From positions 28,710 through 92,709 of the forward strand of contig SVDN01000010.1 in the NCBI GenBank assembly GCA_015057825.1: a stretch of 64,000 nt of DNA, given 5' to 3'. Of this stretch, positions 43,598 to 51,739 are shown piece after piece. The notes beneath the pieces are model-generated. The model was not told where the DNA came from, made no database searches, and saw only the letters and a program-made list of their open reading frames with translations. The position numbers and the translations under genes are program-made. Numbering within the stretch: the first letter of the stretch is position 1; each line of letters opens with the position of its first letter. The DNA comes from Lachnospiraceae bacterium. GTDB taxonomy: Bacteria; Bacillota; Clostridia; Lachnospirales; Lachnospiraceae.

Positions 43598-43834
43598 ATG
43601 AAAAGAACATATCCGGCTATATTACATGAGGAAAGCCCAGGCTTTTGGGCTGAGTTTCCAGACCTTGTAGGTTGTCAGACACAGGGGGATACATTAGAGG
43701 AAATAAAACATAATGCAAAAGAAGTATTAGAGGGATACTTATTGACATTGAGGGACAACGGTGAACCATTTCCGAAAGCCTTAGATAATATAGAAACAGA
43801 TGAAATAATAATAATGATAACAGCAGATATTTAA
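43598..43834 (+). CDS. Orphan HicB-family protein
   Basis: 78 residues from ATG 43598 (AAGGAG 9 nt upstream). YPAILHEESPGFWAEFPDLVGCQTQGDTLEE is the HicB degenerate RNase H-like fold; there is no added HTH domain. HicB usually neutralises the HicA mRNA interferase, whose small gene would lie next to it, but none is seen here. It has its own promoter and terminator, and the terminator stem is part of a 17-bp inverted repeat that flanks the gene. Confidence 0.8.
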   Translation: MKRTYPAILHEESPGFWAEFPDLVGCQTQGDTLEEIKHNAKEVLEGYLLTLRDNGEPFPKALDNIETDEIIIMITADI

Positions 43835-43850
43835 TCCTTTTGCAGTATTA

Positions 43851-43883
43851 AACCACTATCCATATTCAGGATAGTGGTTTTTT
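43851..43883 (+). terminator. Terminator of hicB, built on the right inverted repeat
   Basis: AACCACTATCC pairs with GGATAGTGGTT, then T-run. CCACTATCCATATTCAG (43853-43869) is also the inverse copy of 43540-43556. Confidence 0.85.
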
Positions 43884-44050
43884 ATTTGAATAATACGAAA
43901 GGATGCTTAATTAAGCACAAAAAAAGAAGTGTTGAGGGACACTTCCGAAAAAATCTTGTTTTTTCAACAATAGAAAGGACTATTAAATGAAATATTATAA
44001 TCGTTCTACAACAATTATAATAACATATTCTTTCTGAAAAATCAAGACCT

Positions 44051-44072
44051 AAACCGCAATTTATGCGGTTTT
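44051..44072 (+). terminator. Small terminator before the Rep gene
   Basis: AAACCGCA-ATTTA-TGCGGTTTT with short T-run. The upstream stretch 43884-44050 holds one hairpin (GAAGTGT/ACACTTC, about 43938) and a 16-codon ORF at 43987 with a weak ribosome site, too short to call. Confidence 0.55.
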
Positions 44073-44104
44073 AACGCTTGATTAAGTATATTAACTTTGG
44101 AACA

Positions 44105-44824
44105 ATGTACGTTAAAAAAACATATATAACAGGAAGAGTTATTGAGGTAGAAAAATATTACCGAAGAGATTATCCACCGGGAGAAAAAAGAGAGAAAAGA
44201 AAGAAGCCGACTCCCGAGCAGATAAAAAAGATAAATAAACGCAATCAGATTAAGCGACTTAGGAGATTAATCAATACCAACTTTGAAGAGGGCGACATCC
44301 ACCTGGTATTAACCTATAAAAAAGAAGAGCGCCCTACACCGGAAGAGGCTAAAACGATTTTAAAGAAATTCCTTCGAGTACTCAGACGTGAGTATAAAAA
44401 AAGGGGAATGGAATTAAAATATGTGATCACAACCGAATGGCAAAGAAAAGCTATTCACCATCATTTAATAGTTAATGCGCTAAAGAATGAAAACAGCGCG
44501 GCACTTATTAACAGATTATGGGAGCGAGGGCGTCCGAAATATACCTTCCTTGATGATACCGGTCAGTATGAAAAGTTGGCTGAATACTTCATCAAGGAGA
44601 TAAAGGATCCTGAAGAGGGAGAAAAGAAACAATCTTACTCGTGTTCCCGTAATCTTATCAGACCTGAACCAAAGATTGAAAAGGTTAAAGCTTCCTCGTG
44701 GAAGAAAAAACCAAAGGTTCCGCTTGGCTATGTATTAAAAGACATAACCGAAGGAGTAAGCGAACTAACAGGTTGGCCATATCAATATTACACGATGGTA
44801 AGGGTCAGCAATTTAAGAATTTAG
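44105..44824 (+). CDS. HUH-type replication initiator (Rep-like)
   Basis: 239 residues from ATG 44105 (TTG 44078 is an alternative; neither has a strong ribosome site). HLVLTYKKEERPT is a motif 1-like strand, AIHHHLIVN the metal-binding HUH, and YEKLAEYFIKEI holds the likely nicking Tyr (motif 3). This resembles HUH proteins of rolling-circle plasmids and phages. The N-terminal region is very basic. Together with PcfK/PcfJ genes it forms the replication block, in place of DnaC/helicase genes. Confidence 0.75.
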   Translation: MYVKKTYITGRVIEVEKYYRRDYPPGEKREKRKKPTPEQIKKINKRNQIKRLRRLINTNFEEGDIHLVLTYKKEERPTPEEAKTILKKFLRVLRREYKKRGMELKYVITTEWQRKAIHHHLIVNALKNENSAALINRLWERGRPKYTFLDDTGQYEKLAEYFIKEIKDPEEGEKKQSYSCSRNLIRPEPKIEKVKASSWKKKPKVPLGYVLKDITEGVSELTGWPYQYYTMVRVSNLRI

Positions 44825-44836
44825 GAGGTTCAAAAC

Positions 44837-45259
44837 ATGTACGAAACATTCGGAGAATTTGACTCAGCAGAAGAAATGCTTGATGTTATCGATGCTTTAA
44901 AAGCAGAAGGCGACTTTAACAGCCTTAAAATTTTGGCCAAAGAAAACGGCTTAAACTTCAATGACAATGACGTATACGTAGATACATTCACGGCCGCAGT
45001 TGGAAAGCTGGAAGTGGAAAAGAAAGAAAAAGCCGTTAAGGACTATGAAAAGAAGATACCGGCAGAGCCTATAGTGGAATATTTGACATCACGCTGTATG
45101 GAAGATGACATTGCTAAAGCCATTCGTAAAAAAAGCAAATCATTGGCCGAATGCCTTAAGCATGTGGAAGCTGAGGCAAGAAAGATAGTTACAAAAGATA
45201 AACCGTATCTGCCCGATCTTACAGTGTTCAATATGGCACTTGATTATTACAGAAAGTAG
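44837..45259 (+). CDS. PcfK-like protein
   Basis: 140 residues, acidic, with the C-terminal block VEYLTSRCMEDDIAKAIRKK and KPYLPDLTVFNMALDYYRK characteristic of PcfK-like proteins of conjugative plasmids and phages. Function unknown. AGGAGG lies 8 nt before the ATG. It precedes PcfJ as in plasmid pCF10. Confidence 0.75.
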   Translation: MYETFGEFDSAEEMLDVIDALKAEGDFNSLKILAKENGLNFNDNDVYVDTFTAAVGKLEVEKKEKAVKDYEKKIPAEPIVEYLTSRCMEDDIAKAIRKKSKSLAECLKHVEAEARKIVTKDKPYLPDLTVFNMALDYYRK

Positions 45260-45267
45260 GTGCCTAC

Positions 45268-46740
45268 ATGAATAAAAAAGAAAAAGAGCTGTTTGCTCAG
45301 GCAGGTAAAATCAAAAATTTGCCAAAGGCTGTGGAGAAATACGCATGGAAACACGCAGAGTTTTATTCATTCTTTAAAAAGAATAAAGGAATAGCAACGT
45401 GTACATGTTCAGCTTGCGGAGCAGTATATGAAAAACAGTATAAGCATTTATCGGATGATGTGTTTGAGGCAGCAGCCGAACACGTTGAAGAGGTTGAGGC
45501 TCATAAGTTTGGAAAATGTCCGGTATGTCAATCCAAAGTAGAATATTTAAACCGCAACAAAAATCCTATTAAGAACTTTATCAATGCTTATTATGTGATG
45601 AAGCACAAAGACGGGTTAATCATGCGATTGTTTCAAATAGGCTATGAGACTGTGCCATATTATCAGGTCAGAACAGAAATAGTGGAGACCTTCAGACAGT
45701 ACCTTTTTCCGGGCGCAACATTTCACATCTATCATTTACACGATAACTGGAGAAATACAGACATTTGGGATACAAACAATTATGGCCACACCTTTTATAA
45801 TTACACGGAAAATATTATCAATAAGGCAGTTTTACAAGAAAAATTTAAATATTTTGATGATATCACCAAAGTTTGGAAGCTAAGAGCCTATAATCGTTGC
45901 CCTGTTATTGAAAAGATAAGAAAAGCCGGATTTAAAGAAATAGCAGAAGATATTGAGTATAAAGAAGGTAGAGTTGGTTATATCGATAAAAAGGCAAAGG
46001 ATTTAAAAGATATCCTAATGATTGATCATAATGATTGGCAGTTCTTTAGAAAAAATCATAGCTTTAATGTGTTAAGCCTACTTCAAAAAAAGAAAAAAGG
46101 CTGGAAGATAACATATGACCAAATTGAATACATTGTAGGAAACCACAGATTTTATTATTTTGATCGACTAATAGAATATATGAGTCCGACAAACGCTATC
46201 AAAGCATTAAACAGAAAATGGTCCCTGTCAACATACTTGGACTACTTGCAAATGAGAAAAGAGCTTGGCTATGACTTGACGAACACAGTGTTCTTGTTTC
46301 CAAAGAATCTGCGCAAGGTTCATAATGACATGGTTTTGGAGAGCAATAAAAGAAAAAACGAAGAATTTATCAATAAGATGTTGAAACAATATCCTATGAA
46401 AGCCACACATAAATACGATTTTGCAAGAGGCGATTTTACAATCAGAGCAGCAGCCGATGCAAGGGAGATAATTAACGAGGGAAGGACACTACATCATTGC
46501 GTTGGTCAGGAACATTATATCAAAAAACATAAAAACAAAATATCTGTAATATGCTTCTTGCGCTATAAAGATGCGCCGGATGTTCCGTATATCACCGTTG
46601 AGTACGATCCAAAAGATAAAAAGATTCTTCAATGGTATATGGCATATGACAAAAAGGGCGATAATCCAAAGAAAATTGATAGATGGCTTGAATGCTGGAT
46701 TAAACAATTAGACAAGAAGAAAGAGAGGAAAGCAAGCTAA
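45268..46740 (+). CDS. PcfJ-like protein
   Basis: 490 residues. Two CxxC pairs near the N terminus (CSACGAVYEKQ, CPVCQSKVEYL) form a zinc site. The C-terminal block FTIRAAADAREIINEGRTLHHCVG followed by ISVICFLRYKD..PYITVEYD and QWYMAYDK is the PcfJ mark, and the LHHCVG stretch is shared with other phage replication-region proteins. It may take part in DNA replication or transfer; mechanism unknown. It ends one base into the start of the next gene. Confidence 0.85.
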   Translation: MNKKEKELFAQAGKIKNLPKAVEKYAWKHAEFYSFFKKNKGIATCTCSACGAVYEKQYKHLSDDVFEAAAEHVEEVEAHKFGKCPVCQSKVEYLNRNKNPIKNFINAYYVMKHKDGLIMRLFQIGYETVPYYQVRTEIVETFRQYLFPGATFHIYHLHDNWRNTDIWDTNNYGHTFYNYTENIINKAVLQEKFKYFDDITKVWKLRAYNRCPVIEKIRKAGFKEIAEDIEYKEGRVGYIDKKAKDLKDILMIDHNDWQFFRKNHSFNVLSLLQKKKKGWKITYDQIEYIVGNHRFYYFDRLIEYMSPTNAIKALNRKWSLSTYLDYLQMRKELGYDLTNTVFLFPKNLRKVHNDMVLESNKRKNEEFINKMLKQYPMKATHKYDFARGDFTIRAAADAREIINEGRTLHHCVGQEHYIKKHKNKISVICFLRYKDAPDVPYITVEYDPKDKKILQWYMAYDKKGDNPKKIDRWLECWIKQLDKKKERKAS

Positions 46741-47903
46741 TGGAAGGACAATTAACAATATGGCAGTGTTTCGCTGACATGGACAGAGAGATTAAACAGA
46801 AACTCGAACACATATCAAACAACTTTATTGAACTGGGATTTTTGTTTAAGCAGGCAAGGGATGGAGAGCTTTACAAAGAAGCCGGATATTCATCGGTATA
46901 TGAATACGTTGATAAAGAATATCATATCACCCGTACACAGGCCTTAAGATTTATGCAGCTTAACGACCAGTATTCCCTTGAAGGCAATTCAAAAGAAATA
47001 GATCCGAAGTATAGGGGATATGGTTCAAGTAAACTTACGGAAATGTTAGGCATTCCGGAAGACATAAGAGAAGAAATTCCGGCAGATGCAACAGTAAAAG
47101 AAATCAGAGAAGCAAAAGCCTTTATGAATGAACCTGAAGCGGCAGCAGCCGACAATATGCTTGAACAAATAGTCAAGGAGCGATACCAAGACCCGGAAAA
47201 CATAAAAGAACTTAAAGCATTAAAGAAGTTGAAAGACTGGGTAGCGGATGACGTGCTGGCCGTAATTGCACCGAGCAAGTTTAAAATTTGGCGGCACATG
47301 GGATGGCAGGTAATGATAAAAGATACCGGATTTACCATAATGGCAGCAGGCAATAAAACACATTATAGCTTTATGGATTTTATGGATTTAATTCCGGGTA
47401 TAGAAGAACCAAAAATTGAAGATGAGGATAGCTCAAAGTTAGTCGAAAAGCCGAACACAGAGATTAAAGAGCCTTCAAAGGCAGAAAAGGACGAACTTTG
47501 TCAAGACGAAAAATCCGCAAAGTTAGTCGAAAACTGCAACACAGAGATTGAAAACGCTGAAAGCGAGATTCCGACTAACTTTGCCGAAACGGAAGAAATT
47601 GAAAAAGAAGAGAAAAACGAAGAGCCAAAAGTCGAAAATGAAGAGGAAACGACTAACTTTCCACAAAATTTAAACGAAACAACAGATATGATGTTGTCAG
47701 AAGATTGGAAAGAAAGATTTAAGGCTGAATACTACCAGACGAAAATCAGACATGAAAAACTTGAAAAGATGTTGTTCGACTGGGACAACTTAAGTTTTGA
47801 ACCTAAATGTCCAAAAGAGCTTTTAAGTAGACAGTTTGAAACCATGAACCAGCTTTTGGATATTTACGAAGAAAGAGCAAAAATCGAAGAAATAGCATTG
47901 TAG
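46740..47903 (+). CDS. Phage replication-region protein with acidic repeat tail and iteron-like DNA
   Basis: 387 residues. N-terminal part IKQKLEHISNNFIELGFLFK...SVYEYVDKEYHITRTQALRFM looks like a DUF3102-type or Noc-like HTH region. Residues about 225-310 are acidic and repetitive (KLVE..NTEI twice, TNF twice). The DNA encoding them contains four copies of AAAGTTAGTCG in both directions, as in origins placed inside initiator genes. The coupling to PcfJ (ATG overlapping TAA) supports a replication role. No catalytic motif is seen. Confidence 0.6.
   Translation: MEGQLTIWQCFADMDREIKQKLEHISNNFIELGFLFKQARDGELYKEAGYSSVYEYVDKEYHITRTQALRFMQLNDQYSLEGNSKEIDPKYRGYGSSKLTEMLGIPEDIREEIPADATVKEIREAKAFMNEPEAAAADNMLEQIVKERYQDPENIKELKALKKLKDWVADDVLAVIAPSKFKIWRHMGWQVMIKDTGFTIMAAGNKTHYSFMDFMDLIPGIEEPKIEDEDSSKLVEKPNTEIKEPSKAEKDELCQDEKSAKLVENCNTEIENAESEIPTNFAETEEIEKEEKNEEPKVENEEETTNFPQNLNETTDMMLSEDWKERFKAEYYQTKIRHEKLEKMLFDWDNLSFEPKCPKELLSRQFETMNQLLDIYEERAKIEEIAL
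47435..47660. repeat. Iteron-like cluster of 11-bp sites, candidate replication origin
   Basis: AAAGTTAGTCG at 47435-47445 and 47519-47529; its complement CGACTAACTTT at 47572-47582 and 47650-47660. Two direct and two inverted exact copies in 226 bp, with a partial one near 47491 (CGAACTTTGTC). The codons used differ by orientation (KLVE against TNF), so the DNA word itself, not the protein, appears to be kept. Confidence 0.55.
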
Positions 47904-47913
47904 GAGGGTAAAC

Positions 47914-48273
47914 ATGATACAGGAAGCATGCAAATATTGCGGTCAAATAAATATGATTGACCTGGATGAGGAAGCAAGCGAACAGGAAAGAATGGAAGCA
48001 GCAATTATGAAATGTGATTGCGAAGATGCTAAGCGCTATAAGAACATGAAGATAAGGCGCAAAAAGGCAGCAGGTTTCTTTAAGGCAATTGAGGAAGATG
48101 AGCAGATAAGCAGCCTTTTACTTAAGGCCATAGATATTGTGGCACTTGTTGAAAAAGCGGCAGCAGTTGATGTGAAACTTTCCACCGGTGAAAGATACCA
48201 TATCGGATTAAATTCAAAAGGCAATTTAATCACCGGATATAAGTTAACGACAGAGAAGAAAGAAGAAAGTTGA
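47914..48273 (+). CDS. Small zinc-binding phage protein
   Basis: 119 residues. CKYCGQ near the N terminus and MKCDCEDA form a four-Cys site; a basic helix (KNMKIRRKKAAGFF) and a C-terminal beta part follow. GGAGGG before the ATG. No family recognised; similar small proteins occur in clostridial prophage replication regions. Confidence 0.7.
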   Translation: MIQEACKYCGQINMIDLDEEASEQERMEAAIMKCDCEDAKRYKNMKIRRKKAAGFFKAIEEDEQISSLLLKAIDIVALVEKAAAVDVKLSTGERYHIGLNSKGNLITGYKLTTEKKEES

Positions 48274-48647
48274 TGCCAAATGTTATTTTGAAACTGTCAA
48301 GGAAAGATAGGTTATATGCCATTGATTTATATTGTCAACTTCCGGAAGGAAAAAAATATCATAAGCAATGGCTTAAACAGTACGCAGGCTCTACGAATAA
48401 AGGCTATATATCTGCGCTCGCATTCGCTTTATCACGATTTAATAAACCGTCACATATAAGCATATATGCTAACAATGCCTATATTGTGAACATATTAAAT
48501 GAATGGCTTGAAAAGTGGAGCTTGTCGGACTGGAAAAATGCTAAAGGTAAGCCTGTGGCCAATGTAAACGAATGGAGGACCATATGGCAACTAATAAAAG
48601 GGCATGAAATAACAGCAAAAGAAAATTATGGAGGAATAGATACATGA
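48273..48647 (+). CDS. RNase H-fold protein lacking a usual catalytic Asp
   Basis: 124 residues from ATG 48273, coupled to the upstream stop. The C-terminal half is close to bacterial RNase HI: ISIYANNAYIVNILNEWLEKWSLSDWKN, then GKPVANVNEWRTIWQLIKGHEI. In RNase HI the first of these carries the catalytic Asp (TDS/TDN); here it is ANN. The N-terminal DGS-type strand is missing as well. So it is probably a non-catalytic RNase H-like protein of the phage, or a strongly divergent enzyme. Confidence 0.6.
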   Translation: MPNVILKLSRKDRLYAIDLYCQLPEGKKYHKQWLKQYAGSTNKGYISALAFALSRFNKPSHISIYANNAYIVNILNEWLEKWSLSDWKNAKGKPVANVNEWRTIWQLIKGHEITAKENYGGIDT

Positions 48648-49267
48648 AAGTAATAAGCTATGTATGTGATAGATGTGGAACGACAACCGATAAGCCATAC
48701 GAGATTAAACCTCATAATGACTGGGATGAAGACCTGTTTAATGACGTCCATGTATGCATATCATGTGTAAATGAGGTTATTTTGGGATTGGATTCCCAAA
48801 ATATAAAAATGCAATGTAATGCGGTGTTAAATGACTTTTTTAAAAAAGATGAACATAAGCCGGTAACAGAACCCGAACAAAGTGTTCGAGAAGATAAAAA
48901 GGCTGAATTAAAGGCAAAAGTTGAGGACATTAACAAGGTTAAGAAAATAGAATCAAAAGCGACGAGAACAAAGCCTAAGGCTGCAAAAACACTTTTAAAA
49001 CCAAAAGCAATAGTAAGAAATAATACAGACTGGTCATTTTTGCCGGAAGAAAAGCAAAAATTATTTGCATCAATCGACAAAGGTAAATATTTTGCATTTA
49101 TGAGAACGCACAGGACAAAGGAATTTATCCGTGTTGAGTTCGGTATCGATATAGAGGATGTAGACATACTAAGGCAGCAGTGGGGAGAAGAGTTAAAAGA
49201 GTACTTAAGTGATCCGGACGCCTGGGCCCAAAAAACTTATGGGTACAAGAAACCTGATGAAGAATGA
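48644..49267 (+). CDS. Hypothetical phage protein with N-terminal zinc knuckle
   Basis: 207 residues. CDRCGTT and VCISC near the N terminus form a zinc site; a K/A-rich linker (about 85-125) leads to a charged C-terminal domain (FMRTHRTKEFIRVEFGIDI, HTH-like in pattern). ATG overlaps the preceding stop by 4 nt. No family recognised. Confidence 0.65.
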   Translation: MKVISYVCDRCGTTTDKPYEIKPHNDWDEDLFNDVHVCISCVNEVILGLDSQNIKMQCNAVLNDFFKKDEHKPVTEPEQSVREDKKAELKAKVEDINKVKKIESKATRTKPKAAKTLLKPKAIVRNNTDWSFLPEEKQKLFASIDKGKYFAFMRTHRTKEFIRVEFGIDIEDVDILRQQWGEELKEYLSDPDAWAQKTYGYKKPDEE

Positions 49268-49279
49268 AGGAGATACAAA

Positions 49280-49699
49280 ATGAGCAGAATAGAGGAAAAT
49301 AAAAAATTGTGTGAGCGTTTTGATGAAATGGCAAAAGAAACACCAGAAGGATTATTTCCAGAAATGGTCGTATGGATGCTGGGAGCCATTTCAAGTTATT
49401 TGACAGACATTTCAAAGAGCCTTGCGGTTATGGCTGATAAGGCAGAATGCCAGGATGATGATTTAAGTAAAAATGAAACAGTCCAATTGTGCGATGAGAT
49501 TTGCAATGCTCTTAACGAGACTCTTGAAACACGCAAGGGATTAATCCGCAAAATTAAACGTGAAACATTAACGAGCCTTAAAGATGAAATCATTGAATGC
49601 TACTGTAGGGTCGAGAACGATTATGATCATGGCAGGAACAAAGGCTTGTATCTGGCGACTCAGCTTATAGATAAACATTTAAAAGAGGTGTGCGAATGA
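49280..49699 (+). CDS. Hypothetical phage protein
   Basis: 139 residues, helical and acidic, with AAGGAG before the ATG. It overlaps the next gene by 4 nt. I recognise no domain. Confidence 0.6.
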   Translation: MSRIEENKKLCERFDEMAKETPEGLFPEMVVWMLGAISSYLTDISKSLAVMADKAECQDDDLSKNETVQLCDEICNALNETLETRKGLIRKIKRETLTSLKDEIIECYCRVENDYDHGRNKGLYLATQLIDKHLKEVCE

Positions 49700-49914
49700 C
49701 AAAAAAAGAACGAAAAAGCTGTATTAATACAATAGAAACCTTGCGGAGATTAGCACTTAATATTCATGGAGTTATTGATGTTGTGGATGATAAAAACTGT
49801 AATAAGTTAATTGAGTTGCTTAATGGTGGAATTGATGAAATATATCAAGAGCACTACAGACAAGGTTTGAAAGATGCAGTCAATAAACTGGAAATGGTAT
49901 TTAATCCGGATTGA
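49696..49914 (+). CDS. Hypothetical small phage protein
   Basis: 72 residues from ATG 49696 (GAGGTG upstream; GTG 49690 is an alternative). Helical (RKSCINTIETLRRLALNIHG). No family recognised. Confidence 0.6.
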   Translation: MTKKERKSCINTIETLRRLALNIHGVIDVVDDKNCNKLIELLNGGIDEIYQEHYRQGLKDAVNKLEMVFNPD

Positions 49915-49931
49915 GAAAGTGAGGATAAGGA

Positions 49932-50114
49932 ATGAAAACATACGGAGATATTTATAATGAATTTTGTGATAAGTTTCCACTCATAGGAGTAGAGGATTAC
50001 AGACCGGCGGTTGAAATGCATGTGCCACAGCTTTCAAAAGGTATTCCAAACGCAATTATTGTTTGGTTAAAAGATGGGACAAAAGTAATTTATATAGCAG
50101 AAAGTGAGGGATAA
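49932..50114 (+). CDS. Hypothetical small phage protein
   Basis: 60 residues (begins MKTYGDIYNEFCDKFP), mixed alpha/beta, with GAGGATAAGGA before the ATG. No family recognised. Confidence 0.6.
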   Translation: MKTYGDIYNEFCDKFPLIGVEDYRPAVEMHVPQLSKGIPNAIIVWLKDGTKVIYIAESEG

Positions 50115-50117
50115 AGA

Positions 50118-50273
50118 GTGACATTAGACGAGGCTATTAAAAGAAATCCTTATGACTCGAAACAGGGTAATAAATCGGCATATTGCAGATATTTAAGGTA
50201 TAACGTTGATGGATGGTATTATCTTGACTCTAAAGAAGTGTTTAGAATATGGCAGAAAGTGAGAAAAAAGTAA
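50118..50273 (+). CDS. Hypothetical small phage protein, GTG start
   Basis: 51 residues from a GTG (50118) preceded by GTGAGGG. It begins with TLDEAIKRNPYD and ends IWQKVRKK. It overlaps the following metallopeptidase-like gene by 25 nt in a different frame. No family recognised. Confidence 0.5.
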   Translation: MTLDEAIKRNPYDSKQGNKSAYCRYLRYNVDGWYYLDSKEVFRIWQKVRKK

Positions 50274-50542
50274 TGATTGTTAATATATGTGGAATACCAC
50301 ACAAAGTAATTGAGTGCGAGGACAACTTTAATGTTGATACCCACTTTGGTCAGATAGATTATAAAGCCTGCGAAATCAGAATTAACAAAGATATGTCACA
50401 AGAAAGCAAGGACGAGGCACTTTGCCATGAAATAGTACATGGCATATTTGTCCATCTTGGGTACAACGATTATGCCCAGGATGAGCAGTTAGTACAAGCT
50501 TTGGGGAATGCAATATATCAAGGATTCAACGTTAAGGTATAA
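50249..50542 (+). CDS. Small zinc metallopeptidase-like protein (ImmA/IrrE type)
   Basis: 97 residues. LCHEIVHGIFVHLGY contains the HExxH zinc site (HEIVH). The short strands before it (CGIPHKVIECE, GQIDYKACEIRINKD) are typical of the small phage relatives of ImmA/IrrE. Those proteins can cut repressors; here the target is not known, and the place among replication genes leaves an alternative structural role open. Confidence 0.75.
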   Translation: MAESEKKVMIVNICGIPHKVIECEDNFNVDTHFGQIDYKACEIRINKDMSQESKDEALCHEIVHGIFVHLGYNDYAQDEQLVQALGNAIYQGFNVKV

Positions 50543-50556
50543 AGGGAGGGTAAGAA

Positions 50557-50832
50557 ATGAATTTGGAAAATCTTGTCGAACTTATTTGCCAAGCAACATA
50601 TAAAAGCGATGGACACAACTACCATATAGTTTATAGCCAAGCCGAAAAAGACGCTTTGTGGGGTGCAATTCACAAATGGGTATCAACCGAAATGACATCA
50701 GTTGAAATGAGCAAGGAATTAGGAGAACTCAAGGCTAAATGTTACGCTTACGAACAAATAATAGCTAACAGTAACTTTTCGCCAATGCTTATAGATACAA
50801 GAAATACAGAAATGATGTTAGGCGGCAAATAA
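50557..50832 (+). CDS. Hypothetical phage protein
   Basis: 91 residues with GGGAGGG before the ATG. Helical, no motif recognised. Confidence 0.6.
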   Translation: MNLENLVELICQATYKSDGHNYHIVYSQAEKDALWGAIHKWVSTEMTSVEMSKELGELKAKCYAYEQIIANSNFSPMLIDTRNTEMMLGGK

Positions 50833-50846
50833 TAAAAAGGGAAGGT

Positions 50847-51269
50847 ATGAATGTGGTTTACTTAGAATACGAAGAGGCAAAACGTAAATATCAAAGGGCG
50901 GTTAATAATTTAAATGAGCTGACAGACAAGAAAGAATTATTATTTCTTAAGACCCAACCAAAGGGCATAAGCTACGATAAGGATAAGGTTCAAGGAAGCG
51001 GTGATGGCAATGTACTTGAAAGCTATGTTATATCCCTTGAAGAGCTTGAACCAAAAATCAAATATGCAAGGCGGCTTGTTAATGACAGACAACGAGTCTT
51101 GGAGCTGGCAAAAATAAACCTGACCAAGAGCGAAGAAATAGATGATGTAATTTACGTCAAAAGATACTTTGAAAGAAAAAAAGTGCGTAAAATTTCTCTT
51201 GAAATTTCTTATTCGGAAGTTCAAATTTACCGTATTTTAGGGCAAATCAGAAGGTCAAGAGAAAAATAA
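50847..51269 (+). CDS. Late-gene regulator-like protein (sigma-70 region 4/DUF1492 type)
   Basis: 140 residues. The N-terminal part is coiled-coil-like (YEEAKRKYQRAVNNLNELTDKKELL). The C-terminal end KVRKISLEISYSEVQIYRILGQIRR fits a region 4-like HTH as in ArpU/RinA-type late regulators of Firmicute phages. It is the last gene before the late promoter region and the packaging genes, the usual place for that function. Confidence 0.7.
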   Translation: MNVVYLEYEEAKRKYQRAVNNLNELTDKKELLFLKTQPKGISYDKDKVQGSGDGNVLESYVISLEELEPKIKYARRLVNDRQRVLELAKINLTKSEEIDDVIYVKRYFERKKVRKISLEISYSEVQIYRILGQIRRSREK

Positions 51270-51298
51270 AAGATGATAGAAAATGATAGTTTTTACCA

Positions 51299-51307
51299 TG
51301 CTATAAT
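51299..51307 (+). promoter_or_regulatory. Candidate late promoter
   Basis: TGCTATAAT extended -10 (TATAAT 51302-51307), preceded by GATGATAGAAAATGATAG, a near-direct repeat that could bind the regulator encoded just upstream. Confidence 0.5.
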
Positions 51308-51360
51308 AATATCATCAAAGAATGTTTTGAACCATTAAATGATATCTCCTATCGGCAAAA

Positions 51361-51392
51361 CAAAAGAGGCAGGCTGGCGCTTGTCTCTTTTG
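51361..51392 (+). terminator. Strong 14-bp hairpin upstream of LysM gene
   Basis: CAAAAGAGGCAGGC, loop TGGC, GCTTGTCTCTTTTG; every base pairs, with G-U pairs. No clean T-run follows, so a terminator or a processing site is possible. Confidence 0.5.
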
Positions 51393-51396
51393 CATT

Positions 51397-51412
51397 TGTG
51401 CGACGTCGCACA
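51397..51412. repeat. Prophage palindrome TGTGCGACGTCGCACA, site 2
   Basis: Exact 16-bp copy directly after the hairpin at 51361 and before the ribosome site of the LysM gene. Confidence 0.8.
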
Positions 51413-51424
51413 GAAAGGGAAAAC

Positions 51425-51736
51425 ATGAAGAAAAAAGATACAATCGAAGTTGAAGAAATATTAAAAGAACAGAAGGCAGCAGCTGCAGAAGCAGCAGAAG
51501 AAGAGGCAGCAGTTATCCTGGAGACAGAAAGCGAAGAACCGGAAGCCGAAGAGGCAGCAGCCACAGAAAACACAGAGGCAGTAGCTGTGTATAAGCGCCA
51601 AAGATATGCGGTAAGGCTCGGCGACAGTTTGAAATCAATAGCAGCCACATACGGCCATGACCTGGCGGAGCTGGCACGAATTAACAATCTAAACGTTGAT
51701 GCAAAGCTATATATAGGTCAAATCTTAGAGGTGTAA
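51425..51736 (+). CDS. LysM-domain phage protein
   Basis: 103 residues from ATG 51425 (AAGGGA upstream). An A/E-rich helical half (residues about 10-55) is followed by one LysM domain: YAVRLGDSLKSIAATYGHDLAELARINNL, NVDAKLYIGQILEV. LysM binds GlcNAc polymers such as peptidoglycan. No signal peptide. The place just before HNH and terminase genes is unusual for a cell-wall binding protein; a virion part is possible. Confidence 0.8.
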   Translation: MKKKDTIEVEEILKEQKAAAAEAAEEEAAVILETESEEPEAEEAAATENTEAVAVYKRQRYAVRLGDSLKSIAATYGHDLAELARINNLNVDAKLYIGQILEV

Positions 51737-51739
51737 GCC

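Noticed and set aside
43987..44037. 16-codon ORF before the Rep gene
   Set aside because: A weak GAAAGGA site is present, but the peptide is too short and without known relatives; left uncalled.
43360..44104. HicA toxin partner for the HicB-like gene
   Set aside because: No 55-70 codon frame with the HicA GSHH-type motif near it on either strand.
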